Below are positions 1-5,473 of a stretch of DNA of 11,197 bases, one piece after another. Source of the stretch: an uncultured Eubacterium sp. (GTDB lineage Bacteria; Bacillota; Clostridia; Lachnospirales; Lachnospiraceae); assembly GCA_947573465.1 (NCBI GenBank), contig CANPET010000036.1, forward strand, positions 1-11,197. The letters run 5' to 3'. The translations under genes and the position numbers were made by a program. The number at the start of each line of letters is the position of its first letter. Within the stretch, counting starts at the first letter, position 1. The notes beneath the pieces were generated by a model. The model had not been told where the DNA came from. It was given only the letters and a program-made list of their open reading frames with translations, and searched no databases.

Positions 1-3000
1 ATATGTAATTGCCGGTGTGACCGGAAGCATGTGGATTCCCATAATACAGCATGGATTTCCTGAAAAATAAGTTCCATTGGTATAACCAAGTCCCCAAAGC
101 ATTCCTATATAAGGGATACTATTTACATTGCTGTCACCGTAAACATTTGTTCCATAATCTGCTGCCCAGTTATGGCTGTCTCTCTCTGTTCCTTTATCAA
201 CATTGAACCAATATTGTTCAATAGCATTTACTTCTGAAGTATATCCCCAGATTCCTGCATTCTCATATTTCTTATTTCCGGTAACCAATCCCCAAAGATA
301 TAATCCTGCCCAGCTAAAAGTTGCCTCTGATGCTGACTCCTGATTATTTCCACTATTATTGTCTCCATATCCACCTGCCCATGAGTGTCCCTCATATACA
401 TCAAAATTTCTCATAAACGGAAGCATCATATCATCTTTATCCGGATTCATACAATCCCTGATAAGTAATTCTATCATTTCACCATAATCTTCAACAAACG
501 TATCATCATAAGATGCTAACACTGCTGCCGGGAATATGAAATATGCCCACAGGAAATGATGGTCTGATAAGTTAATTGCCATACCGTGGTCACCACCATC
601 ACCGCTGACAGCGCCCCAGCTTGTATGGTAATACATATAATATGGGTAATCTGCTTCCCCATCATATGTCAGCCAGTTCTGCATAATCTTCTTTAATACA
701 TCAATTAATTTATCTCTTGTCTCATACTCTCCTAACTGCTCTGCAATCAATATTCCCATCGCTATCGGATGAGACTTCTTTCCTTCCCAATAAGGATCTG
801 CTACCCAGTAAGATGTTAATGCAGTATCCGTAAATTGTTTCAAATATGCATACATCCATTCTTTATCGTAACTATTCGACTCACTTGGTGTTGTATACTG
901 TGGAATAATTCCATGAAACTCCTGACTGTATGAGAAGGTATTTCCTTCATGAATACGCAAATCACCTCTACTGGATGTGTAAATTAAAGCTTTATTATTT
1001 ACTTTCGCATAAGAATCATTTGAATATTTCCACTGATGTGGCATCATACACATTAAAGTTGTATTTGAAATTCCTGTACCCGTTCTTTTCTGTGAAACTG
1101 TAGTCTTATAATCTGTTGTACAGATTCCTTCTGCCTCGTCATAATTATAATCAACTACTGTATCTGTTACATACGAATATGCATATTTATACATATATTC
1201 TAACTGTTTCACTGCATCGCCATCTCTTAATGATTCCGGATTTGCAATTTTATCTGTTTCTTCTTTACTTGCAAGTAATGGTATTGCTTCTTCCACTGCC
1301 AAAGCTCCGATTACCAGATAATTCTGATTACTTCCAAGTTTAATTTTCAATTTATTACCTACTTTTGTTACTGTAGAATTTTCCGGCATATATACACCAT
1401 AATAATGATACTGTTTCTTATTTCCATCACCAGGTGCCTCGCTTTCATTCTGTGTTTCCACAGCAAAATGATCTACAGTTACTGCTTTTCCATCTTCTTT
1501 AATAATTTCATTTCCATTTTTGTCCATGAATTTAATTAAATTGCTCACACTTAATTCAACTGAATTAGGATTTGCAAATGTTGTATATGCATAAGGAGAA
1601 CCCTTAATTAAAGTACTTAACATCTTTGGCGTATCATTGTCACTGTATTTTACATTAACAGACCAATCACCATATCCATCTAGTTTTGCACTGGCTTTTC
1701 CTGTAATATCAGCTGAATTTACAGTAAGATCAAAATGTCTGCTGTCAACACCCATACCACCATTATCTGCACGATTATATAATCCATCTGTATAGTACAT
1801 AGATAATCCTGTTGCAGAGTATTTGTATGCCATAGGAAGTGCCGGCATTGTATCACTGTACTGTGTATATACAATAGATGTCCACCAGTCATTAGATGGA
1901 ATTGGTGTACTAATTTTTGATGATACATACTTTGGCTCTCTTGGCTGCAAAAGATTTGCATCATCAATAACATAACTTCCTTTTCCTAAATTTACTACCT
2001 TCTTTTCCGGAAGTTTATCGATTGTATTTATTACTTTTTCATCCCCTGTCTGATATTCGTATACCTGTAATTCTCTAACAGAATACCCGGAACCACGTCC
2101 CATCAAAATTCCCTGCATTCTTACATATCTGACGTTTTCGGCATAGAATCTGATATCTTCATCTTCTCCGTTTCCTTGGAGCTGTCTGTATACTGTCTTA
2201 AAATTCTTTCCATCTTCAGACACCTGCAAATCCCAGATATTACCATACTCAACCTGCCACTGTAAAAATACACGGCCTAAAGTATATTTTGCACCAAGGT
2301 CTACTGTTAGACTTTGATTACATTTACTCTGTACATTATCATCACCTTCTGATAACCAATATGTATCATAATTTCCATCTACTGCATTAGAGCCGTCCAT
2401 AGGTGTAGATGCCCACCAAGGTGTTGCATAAGATGTTGTCTCTGCCTTTTTTCCTAAAGCAATATTTTTTGCATCAGATACAGGCTCATTACAATTTTCA
2501 TCGCCAATACCATAGATTTCTATTTCTCTGATAGATGCTCCCCAGCCGGATTTTTTGTCTGAAGAACCAGCCTGAGATTTGCTATAGTTAATCAGCACTC
2601 TCACGTAACGTCCATTTTTCTGTGTCAATTTATATCCTGCGGCACCATCTGTACTAATCGTATCCTGATAATATGTATAGTCTACTGTTCCATCATCACG
2701 AAGCACCTGCTTTTCTGTACCACCATTTCCGCTGGTTGTCTCGTAAACTTTCGTCCAGTTAATTTCATCATCAGATACAAAAATCTGATATGCCACACCA
2801 TAACTTGCATTATTCTGCCAGTTAATAACGACCTTGCTTATATCAGCCTTTCCACCCAAATCTACATCTAACCACTGGTCTGCCAGATTAGCTGCTGCAC
2901 CCCACTGTGTACCAAGTCTGCCATCCGTAGCAAAGGTTGCCACATCTCCACCATTGTTCGATGAAGAATATGCTGGTCTGTTTGCTGATAACAACCATGG

Positions 3001-3108
3001 CTTACTGCGATCTACCGCTTTTGCAGTATTGTTGTTTGCACTAATTCCACATATACTCAATGATAAACAGAGTATCAGTGAAATTACTTTTTTTAAAATT
3101 CTTTTCAT
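1..3108 (-). CDS. Secreted GH81 endo-beta-1,3-glucanase with two F5/8 type C (discoidin) domains; 3' end cut by the window
   Basis: This is predicted to hydrolyse internal beta-1,3-glucan bonds (laminarin, curdlan, callose, fungal wall glucan) outside the cell. All 1036 visible codons are open. Residues 1-31 form a Sec signal peptide (KRILKK, a hydrophobic core, then an AKA cleavage site). Two discoidin-like domains follow at about 35-200 and 215-350, each with an A(T/V)DG...W motif, an LDVDLGG or LTVDLGA strand, and a closing REI(E)IYG or RELQVYE strand. The GH81 module starts near residue 400 (PIPSNDWWTSIV). Its helical barrel shows DPYWEGKKSHP (771-781), SDHHFLWAYF with D849, and GNNQESASEA with E924 and E928. 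By family knowledge these match the general acid and the glutamate pair. The visible end, HMLPVTPA, lies late in the catalytic domain, so any C-terminal modules are unseen. ATG 3108 has AAGGAG just upstream. The family call is firm; the exact glucan is inferred. Confidence 0.93.
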   Translation of the reverse strand, partial: MKRILKKVISLILCLSLSICGISANNNTAKAVDRSKPWLLSANRPAYSSSNNGGDVATFATDGRLGTQWGAAANLADQWLDVDLGGKADISKVVINWQNNASYGVAYQIFVSDDEINWTKVYETTSGNGGTEKQVLRDDGTVDYTYYQDTISTDGAAGYKLTQKNGRYVRVLINYSKSQAGSSDKKSGWGASIREIEIYGIGDENCNEPVSDAKNIALGKKAETTSYATPWWASTPMDGSNAVDGNYDTYWLSEGDDNVQSKCNQSLTVDLGAKYTLGRVFLQWQVEYGNIWDLQVSEDGKNFKTVYRQLQGNGEDEDIRFYAENVRYVRMQGILMGRGSGYSVRELQVYEYQTGDEKVINTIDKLPEKKVVNLGKGSYVIDDANLLQPREPKYVSSKISTPIPSNDWWTSIVYTQYSDTMPALPMAYKYSATGLSMYYTDGLYNRADNGGMGVDSRHFDLTVNSADITGKASAKLDGYGDWSVNVKYSDNDTPKMLSTLIKGSPYAYTTFANPNSVELSVSNLIKFMDKNGNEIIKEDGKAVTVDHFAVETQNESEAPGDGNKKQYHYYGVYMPENSTVTKVGNKLKIKLGSNQNYLVIGALAVEEAIPLLASKEETDKIANPESLRDGDAVKQLEYMYKYAYSYVTDTVVDYNYDEAEGICTTDYKTTVSQKRTGTGISNTTLMCMMPHQWKYSNDSYAKVNNKALIYTSSRGDLRIHEGNTFSYSQEFHGIIPQYTTPSESNSYDKEWMYAYLKQFTDTALTSYWVADPYWEGKKSHPIAMGILIAEQLGEYETRDKLIDVLKKIMQNWLTYDGEADYPYYMYYHTSWGAVSGDGGDHGMAINLSDHHFLWAYFIFPAAVLASYDDTFVEDYGEMIELLIRDCMNPDKDDMMLPFMRNFDVYEGHSWAGGYGDNNSGNNQESASEATFSWAGLYLWGLVTGNKKYENAGIWGYTSEVNAIEQYWFNVDKGTERDSHNWAADYGTNVYGDSNVNSIPYIGMLWGLGYTNGTYFSGNPCCIMGIHMLPVTPAITY

Positions 3109-3185
3109 ATAACTCCTTCTCCTTTTCTAATAATTCGACACTTTCCCTTTTAATATATTTTTAGCATAACATAGCAAAAATCAAA

Positions 3186-3225
3186 AATCCACAGAGTTTA
3201 GAAACGTTTCTAAATTCTGTGGATT
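3186..3225. promoter_or_regulatory. 40-bp near-perfect dyad: candidate LacI-family operator for the GH81 gene, or a terminator
   Basis: The two 20-bp arms (3186-3205 and 3206-3225) match at 19 of 20 positions with no spacer between them. The centre is the perfect 18-mer TTTAGAAACGTTTCTAAA. An AAACGTTT core with a central CG is the usual form of LacI/CcpA-family operators in Firmicutes, and the site begins 78 bases upstream of the glucanase start. The minus strand continues from the stem into TTTTTGATTTTTG, so a Rho-independent terminator for the upstream two-gene unit is a real alternative; the site may do both jobs. Confidence 0.55.
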
Positions 3226-3364
3226 ATACACAAAAAAAGCATTTTTATCTATGCAATATTTTTTCTTTTTTGTTTTGATATGTTTTTACGTTTTTTGTTT
3301 ATTTTTAAAGGGAAACTATGCAAAAAAGGCTTTCAATGTAACCCTTTTCAAAAAACGACTTTGC

Positions 3365-3390
3365 TATTAATAAAAATATTTTTATTAATA
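3365..3390. repeat. 26-bp perfect AT-only palindrome
   Basis: TATTAATAAAAAT is followed directly by its reverse complement. It lies in the spacer between the helix-turn-helix gene and the glucanase gene. With no G or C it would make a weak hairpin. It could be a cruciform-prone or protein-binding site, or simply the product of base composition. Confidence 0.5.
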
Positions 3391-3469
3391 TTAAAAATAA
3401 ATTATTTTTTCGATTACCTCACGTACTTAGTAATCCTTCTTATAATATATTTCATAATTTCTTCTTGAT

Positions 3470-3508
3470 TTTCGGCTAATATTAATTCTGATTTAAAATT
3501 AGCCGAAA
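3470..3508. repeat. 11-bp perfect inverted repeat just past the original end of the HTH gene
   Basis: TTTCGGCTAAT (3470-3480) and ATTAGCCGAAA (3498-3508) enclose a 17-base loop. The hairpin overlaps the end of the frameshifted reading frame but would lie 32 bases downstream of the stop of the restored frame (3540-3542), where a 3'-end hairpin is expected. No U-tract follows on either strand, so this is not a standard Rho-independent terminator. Confidence 0.6.
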
Positions 3509-4156
3509 TATACTTATGCACCTATTCTTTTTTATAAAGTTATATGATATCATCAATCTCACACCCAATACTCTCTGCCAATTTTTTACCGTTTCTACTT
3601 GAGCTTTTCGAATGTCTTTTACTCCCTGCTCATATGCCTGCAAAGTTCTAAGACTTGTGCCACTTTTTCCTGCTAATTCCGACTGCGATAACCCTGCCGC
3701 TTCTCTATGCTTTTTCAGTAAGTTTTTCCTCTTTCCTTGTAAAATGTCTAAATAATCATATAATTTTGTAATATCCATCTGATGATACTTTGGGTACATA
3801 TTTAACAGTTCATTATATTTTATCAGTCTGTGTATTTGTTTAAAACTAAGTCCACTATAATTTTGATATTGAATCAAAGCCCACCCACACCAATAATCTG
3901 CACTTCTTGAATCTACAGCTATTTCTCTATTATCCTCTTTTAAGTCATAACCGATTTCATCTGCAATATCTCTGGCTAATTCTATTCCTGACCTTCCTGC
4001 TACAAACTTAGGATTTGTATATTCTATCTGATTTGCAATTCCGGAGCATATCATCATATCCATGAATTCATCTCCGTTCAGGCTGCAATGATTTATGGCA
4101 TAATCAAACATTACTCCAAATGTTCCTTTCATTCCTCCAATATACTCATCATTCAT
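3482..4156 (-). CDS. DUF3791-like / XRE helix-turn-helix protein, probable antitoxin, C-terminus frameshifted
   Basis: This probably neutralises and autoregulates with the ADP-ribosyltransferase-like protein encoded upstream. The N-terminal part (about 10-65, including NPKFVAGRSGIELARD) resembles small DUF3791-type proteins of gut Clostridia. A middle segment (85-140, with DYWCGWALIQYQ) leads to a C-terminal XRE-type HTH (about 146-190: LLKKHREAAGLSQSELAGKS, then LRTLQAYEQG). After K191 the family pattern is lost. Adding one base to the A6 run at 3582-3587 restores KKLAESIGCEIDDII and a stop at 3540-3542, giving a 205-residue protein instead of 224. So a one-base deletion or a homopolymer sequencing error is likely, and the last 33 residues are probably not native. 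The gap to the upstream gene is 70 bases. AGGAG is 12 bases from this ATG, with a three-codon ORF between. The DUF3791 label is from memory of the family and is less certain than the HTH. Confidence 0.75.
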   Translation of the reverse strand: MNDEYIGGMKGTFGVMFDYAINHCSLNGDEFMDMMICSGIANQIEYTNPKFVAGRSGIELARDIADEIGYDLKEDNREIAVDSRSADYWCGWALIQYQNYSGLSFKQIHRLIKYNELLNMYPKYHQMDITKLYDYLDILQGKRKNLLKKHREAAGLSQSELAGKSGTSLRTLQAYEQGVKDIRKAQVETVKNWQRVLGVRLMISYNFIKKNRCISIFRLILNQN

Positions 4157-4226
4157 TCTCTCATACCTCTCCTTTATTTCTACGGGTAACGAGCCAAATA
4201 AAACAGCTTACTTATACATTTGACTC

Positions 4227-4877
4227 TCACATCATACTATCTTTCATAATGTCTCTAATAAAAGTACCTGATAATATATCTGTTTTTATTTCTTTATAAT
4301 GAGCCCGTGCCTGTTCATCCCGATTGCGTTTTCTTGCATAATAAATACTACTGTCAGCATATTCTGACCTTTCTTTTAAAAATCGAATCCTTTCAAACGC
4401 TTTCTGACTTTTTAATACAATCTGTTCACCTAATTTTCCTAAGTGCATCGCTTCTTCTAATTTCTGTATGCTTATTGTATTATTTAAAAAATCTTCCGCA
4501 AATCGAAAATAGGAATCATCTGCACGATACCCTTTTATTATGTCATAACTATCAATATCCACATTATAATTCTTAATTAAAAACTCTTTTGCCATAATCT
4601 CCATATCATTATTTCCGTTGAATGTGCGATTCTGTACTAAAACAGAAAGCCAATGAAGTACAGTATAGTTCTCATCATTTAAATTCAATACTTTTAAATC
4701 TTTCATATCTAAATCATAAGCATTGGCGTATCCATCCCTCATTCGATCACATGCCCATTCTTTTGCTAACTCTATAGATTCCGTACAATAAAATCCCTGT
4801 CCATAATCATTATGCATTTTTCCTAGTCCAGACTTAGGATTTTTAATTATTTTATTGTTGCCGTGATATATAATCAT
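4227..4877 (-). CDS. DUF3990-family protein, putative ADP-ribosyltransferase-fold toxin
   Basis: This is probably a cytoplasmic toxin or effector enzyme using NAD. The 216-residue protein begins IIYHGNNKIIKNP. It has YHG (4-6), YGQGFYCT (25-32), GYRADDSYFRFAEDF (116-130) and GEQIVLKSQKAFERI (150-164). The H5, Y30 and E151 arrangement fits the H-Y-E pattern of ADP-ribosyltransferase-like folds, and the combination is typical of DUF3990. There is no signal peptide or membrane segment; the lysine/arginine-rich C-terminal part looks helical. ATG 4877 follows AGGAG at 7-base spacing. A possible -10 (TATACT, 4915-4910) has no good -35, so the promoter is unresolved. The next gene encodes the HTH partner, a toxin-first order that suggests a two-gene toxin-antitoxin unit. 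The family call is good; catalytic activity and target are inferred. Confidence 0.75.
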   Translation of the reverse strand: MIIYHGNNKIIKNPKSGLGKMHNDYGQGFYCTESIELAKEWACDRMRDGYANAYDLDMKDLKVLNLNDENYTVLHWLSVLVQNRTFNGNNDMEIMAKEFLIKNYNVDIDSYDIIKGYRADDSYFRFAEDFLNNTISIQKLEEAMHLGKLGEQIVLKSQKAFERIRFLKERSEYADSSIYYARKRNRDEQARAHYKEIKTDILSGTFIRDIMKDSMM

Positions 4878-4970
4878 GTTATTTCTCCTTTTGTTTTATA
4901 CACCACAGTAGTATAGTTGTTTCAAGAAAAAACTTTTTTACATGGATTCCAAACTCTTTTACATGTATAT

Positions 4971-5000
4971 TTGATTAGTTTGGAACAAAATACGTGTAAT
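4971..5000 (+). promoter_or_regulatory. Weaker promoter in the first tandem repeat unit
   Basis: TTGATT (4971-4976) and TGTAAT (4995-5000) are separated by 18 bases. This is a diverged copy of the two better promoters downstream and is framed by the same inverted ACGT half-sites. Confidence 0.4.
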
Positions 5001-5044
5001 TTATTCTCATTTATCAGAAATCTTAAGAGATTTTACACATATAT

Positions 5045-5073
5045 TTGACAGTTTAGAAAAAAATACGTGTAAT
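5045..5073 (+). promoter_or_regulatory. Near-consensus sigma-A promoter in the second tandem repeat unit
   Basis: A consensus -35 TTGACA (5045-5050), a 17-base spacer and a five-of-six -10 TGTAAT (5068-5073) read rightwards. One ACGT half-site lies just upstream of the -35 and the other overlaps the -10, so a protein bound to the pair would block initiation. Confidence 0.6.
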
Positions 5074-5117
5074 TTATTCTCATTTACCAGAAATCTCAAG
5101 AGATTTTACACGTATAT

Positions 5118-5146
5118 TTGACAGTTTAGAAAAAAATACGTGTAAT
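5118..5146 (+). promoter_or_regulatory. Near-consensus sigma-A promoter in the third repeat unit, closest to the candidate RNA
   Basis: TTGACA (5118-5123), 17 bases, then TGTAAT (5141-5146), the same arrangement as the preceding unit. The predicted start is near 5153. No protein gene lies downstream on this strand; the first strong signal is the terminator hairpin at 5348-5414. Confidence 0.6.
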
Positions 5147-5219
5147 TGGTTATTTCCGTGAGTTTGATAGTTTAACAAAAGATTAGAGAAACTCTCTGAA
5201 CAGAAAAGTGTGCTACTAA

Positions 5220-5270
5220 ACGACTTAGCATCTTGACCTTCGGTCAATCTGCGCGCGACATTCGTAAAAT
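5220..5270. repeat. 51-bp direct repeat, copy 1
   Basis: Identical over 51 bases to 5292-5342, at 72-bp offset. It starts ACGACTTAGC, contains the hairpin TTGACCTTCGGTCAA and a GC-rich GCGCGCGACATT, and ends GTAAAAT. In this copy the following bases (ATTCTTTG) do not complete the second hairpin seen in copy 2. It is GC-richer than its surroundings. Confidence 0.9.
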
Positions 5271-5291
5271 ATTCTTTGAATTGTTCTCACT

Positions 5292-5342
5292 ACGACTTAG
5301 CATCTTGACCTTCGGTCAATCTGCGCGCGACATTCGTAAAAT
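5292..5342. repeat. 51-bp direct repeat, copy 2
   Basis: An exact copy of 5220-5270. The bases after it (GTCGC) complete an 8-bp stem with GCGACATT at 5327-5334, giving a second hairpin (5327-5347) that abuts the large terminator stem. Complete identity of a non-coding 51-mer suggests recent duplication or active selection. Confidence 0.9.
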
Positions 5343-5347
5343 GTCGC

Positions 5348-5414
5348 AATAAAAGAAAAAAGAGAACCTCTCATTCATGCAAGCATGATTCGAGGTTCTC
5401 TTTTTTCTTTTATT
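5348..5414. terminator. Strong bidirectional Rho-independent terminator at the end of the butyrate operon
   Basis: A perfect 23-bp stem pairs 5348-5370 with 5392-5414, A-rich on one side and T-rich on the other, with GAGAACCTC/GAGGTTCTC as the GC-bearing core. The apical segment can also pair (TCATGC-AA-GCATGA). Each strand leaves the stem through a T-rich run, so it can stop etfA transcription from the right and any rightward transcript from the repeat-array promoters. It starts 60 bases after the etfA stop. Confidence 0.9.
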
Positions 5415-5415
5415 A

Positions 5416-5462
5416 AGTCGCTTTACTCAAAGTTTCACGCCTATTAGTCGCTTTACTCAAAG
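5416..5462. repeat. Two 17-bp direct repeats between the etfA stop and the terminator
   Basis: AGTCGCTTTACTCAAAG occurs at 5416-5432 and 5446-5462, a 30-bp period. On the etfA mRNA it reads CUUUGAGUAAAGCGACU twice, between the stop codon and the terminator stem. Its role is not recognised. Confidence 0.85.
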
Positions 5463-5473
5463 CTTTGCGTCAT

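Larger units (their letters stand above)
3109..3481. other. AT-rich non-coding spacer upstream of the GH81 gene
   Basis: I see no credible gene here. The stretch is strongly AT-rich and contains the glucanase ribosome binding site, a 40-bp dyad (3186-3225), an all-AT palindrome (3365-3390) and one arm of an inverted repeat (3470-3480). No clear sigma-A promoter stands out for the glucanase. The best minus-strand option has a weak -35 (TGGATT) inside the edge of the dyad and a TATGCT -10 at 17-bp spacing. Confidence 0.7.
4957..5146. repeat. 73-bp tandem repeat array (two full units and a partial third) with paired ACGT half-sites
   Basis: The units are 4957-5030 (74 bp), 5031-5103 (73 bp) and a partial third from 5104. 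Each opens with TTACA(C/T)(G/A)TAT and carries ATACGTGTAA about 20 bases further on, giving an inverted pair with half-site centres about 30 bp apart. The pairs sit at 4959-4968/4990-4999, 5033-5042/5063-5072 and 5106-5115/5136-5145. Full units end in a small hairpin, AAATCTTAAGAGATTT in the first and AAATCTCAAGAGATTT in the second, which stays pairable. The array lies between the toxin-like gene (reading left) and a candidate small RNA (reading right), and each unit encloses a plus-strand promoter-like sequence. Confidence 0.85.
5153..5420 (+). ncRNA. Candidate structured small RNA, about 265 nt
   Basis: The start is estimated from the nearest promoter and the end from the terminator's T-rich run. 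The sequence folds locally: a hairpin at 5183-5200 (AGAGA-AAC-TCTCT core), TTGACC-TTC-GGTCAA at 5233-5247 and again at 5305-5319 within two identical 51-bp repeats, and GCGACATT-CGTAA-AATGTCGC at 5327-5347, then the terminator stem. There is no convincing coding frame. I recognise no known RNA family. It could be a regulatory RNA linked to the divergent toxin-like gene, or the repeats may be a dispersed intergenic element that happens to lie behind promoters. Existence as a transcript is inference. Confidence 0.4.

Noticed and set aside
3046..3060. Lipoprotein signal (LSIC) in the glucanase leader
   Set aside because: The residue before Cys20 is Ile, which does not fit a lipobox; a normal AKA cleavage site follows at residue 31.
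3280..3468. Plus-strand 62-residue very hydrophobic open frame in the AT-rich spacer
   Set aside because: There is no ribosome binding site before the ATG, and the Leu/Ile/Phe/Lys-rich composition is what random AT-rich DNA gives. The frame also crosses the all-AT palindrome.
4895..4925. TTGAAA / TATAAA as the promoter of the toxin-like gene
   Set aside because: The spacing is 19 bases and the implied transcript start would fall inside the ribosome binding site, so this is not a convincing promoter.
4957..5342. CRISPR array
   Set aside because: There are only two to three copies per repeat type, the sequence between repeats is itself part of the 73-bp repeat, and repeat and spacer sizes do not fit. 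No cas genes are nearby.
5220..5342. Insertion sequence or transposon ends
   Set aside because: The 51-bp repeats are direct, only 72 bp apart, and there is no transposase frame or target-site duplication.
5153..5420. Type III (ToxIN-like) toxin-antitoxin with an RNA antitoxin
   Set aside because: The adjacent protein is DUF3990-like with ADP-ribosyltransferase motifs, not a ToxN/AbiQ-type RNase, and it is transcribed away from the repeat RNA.
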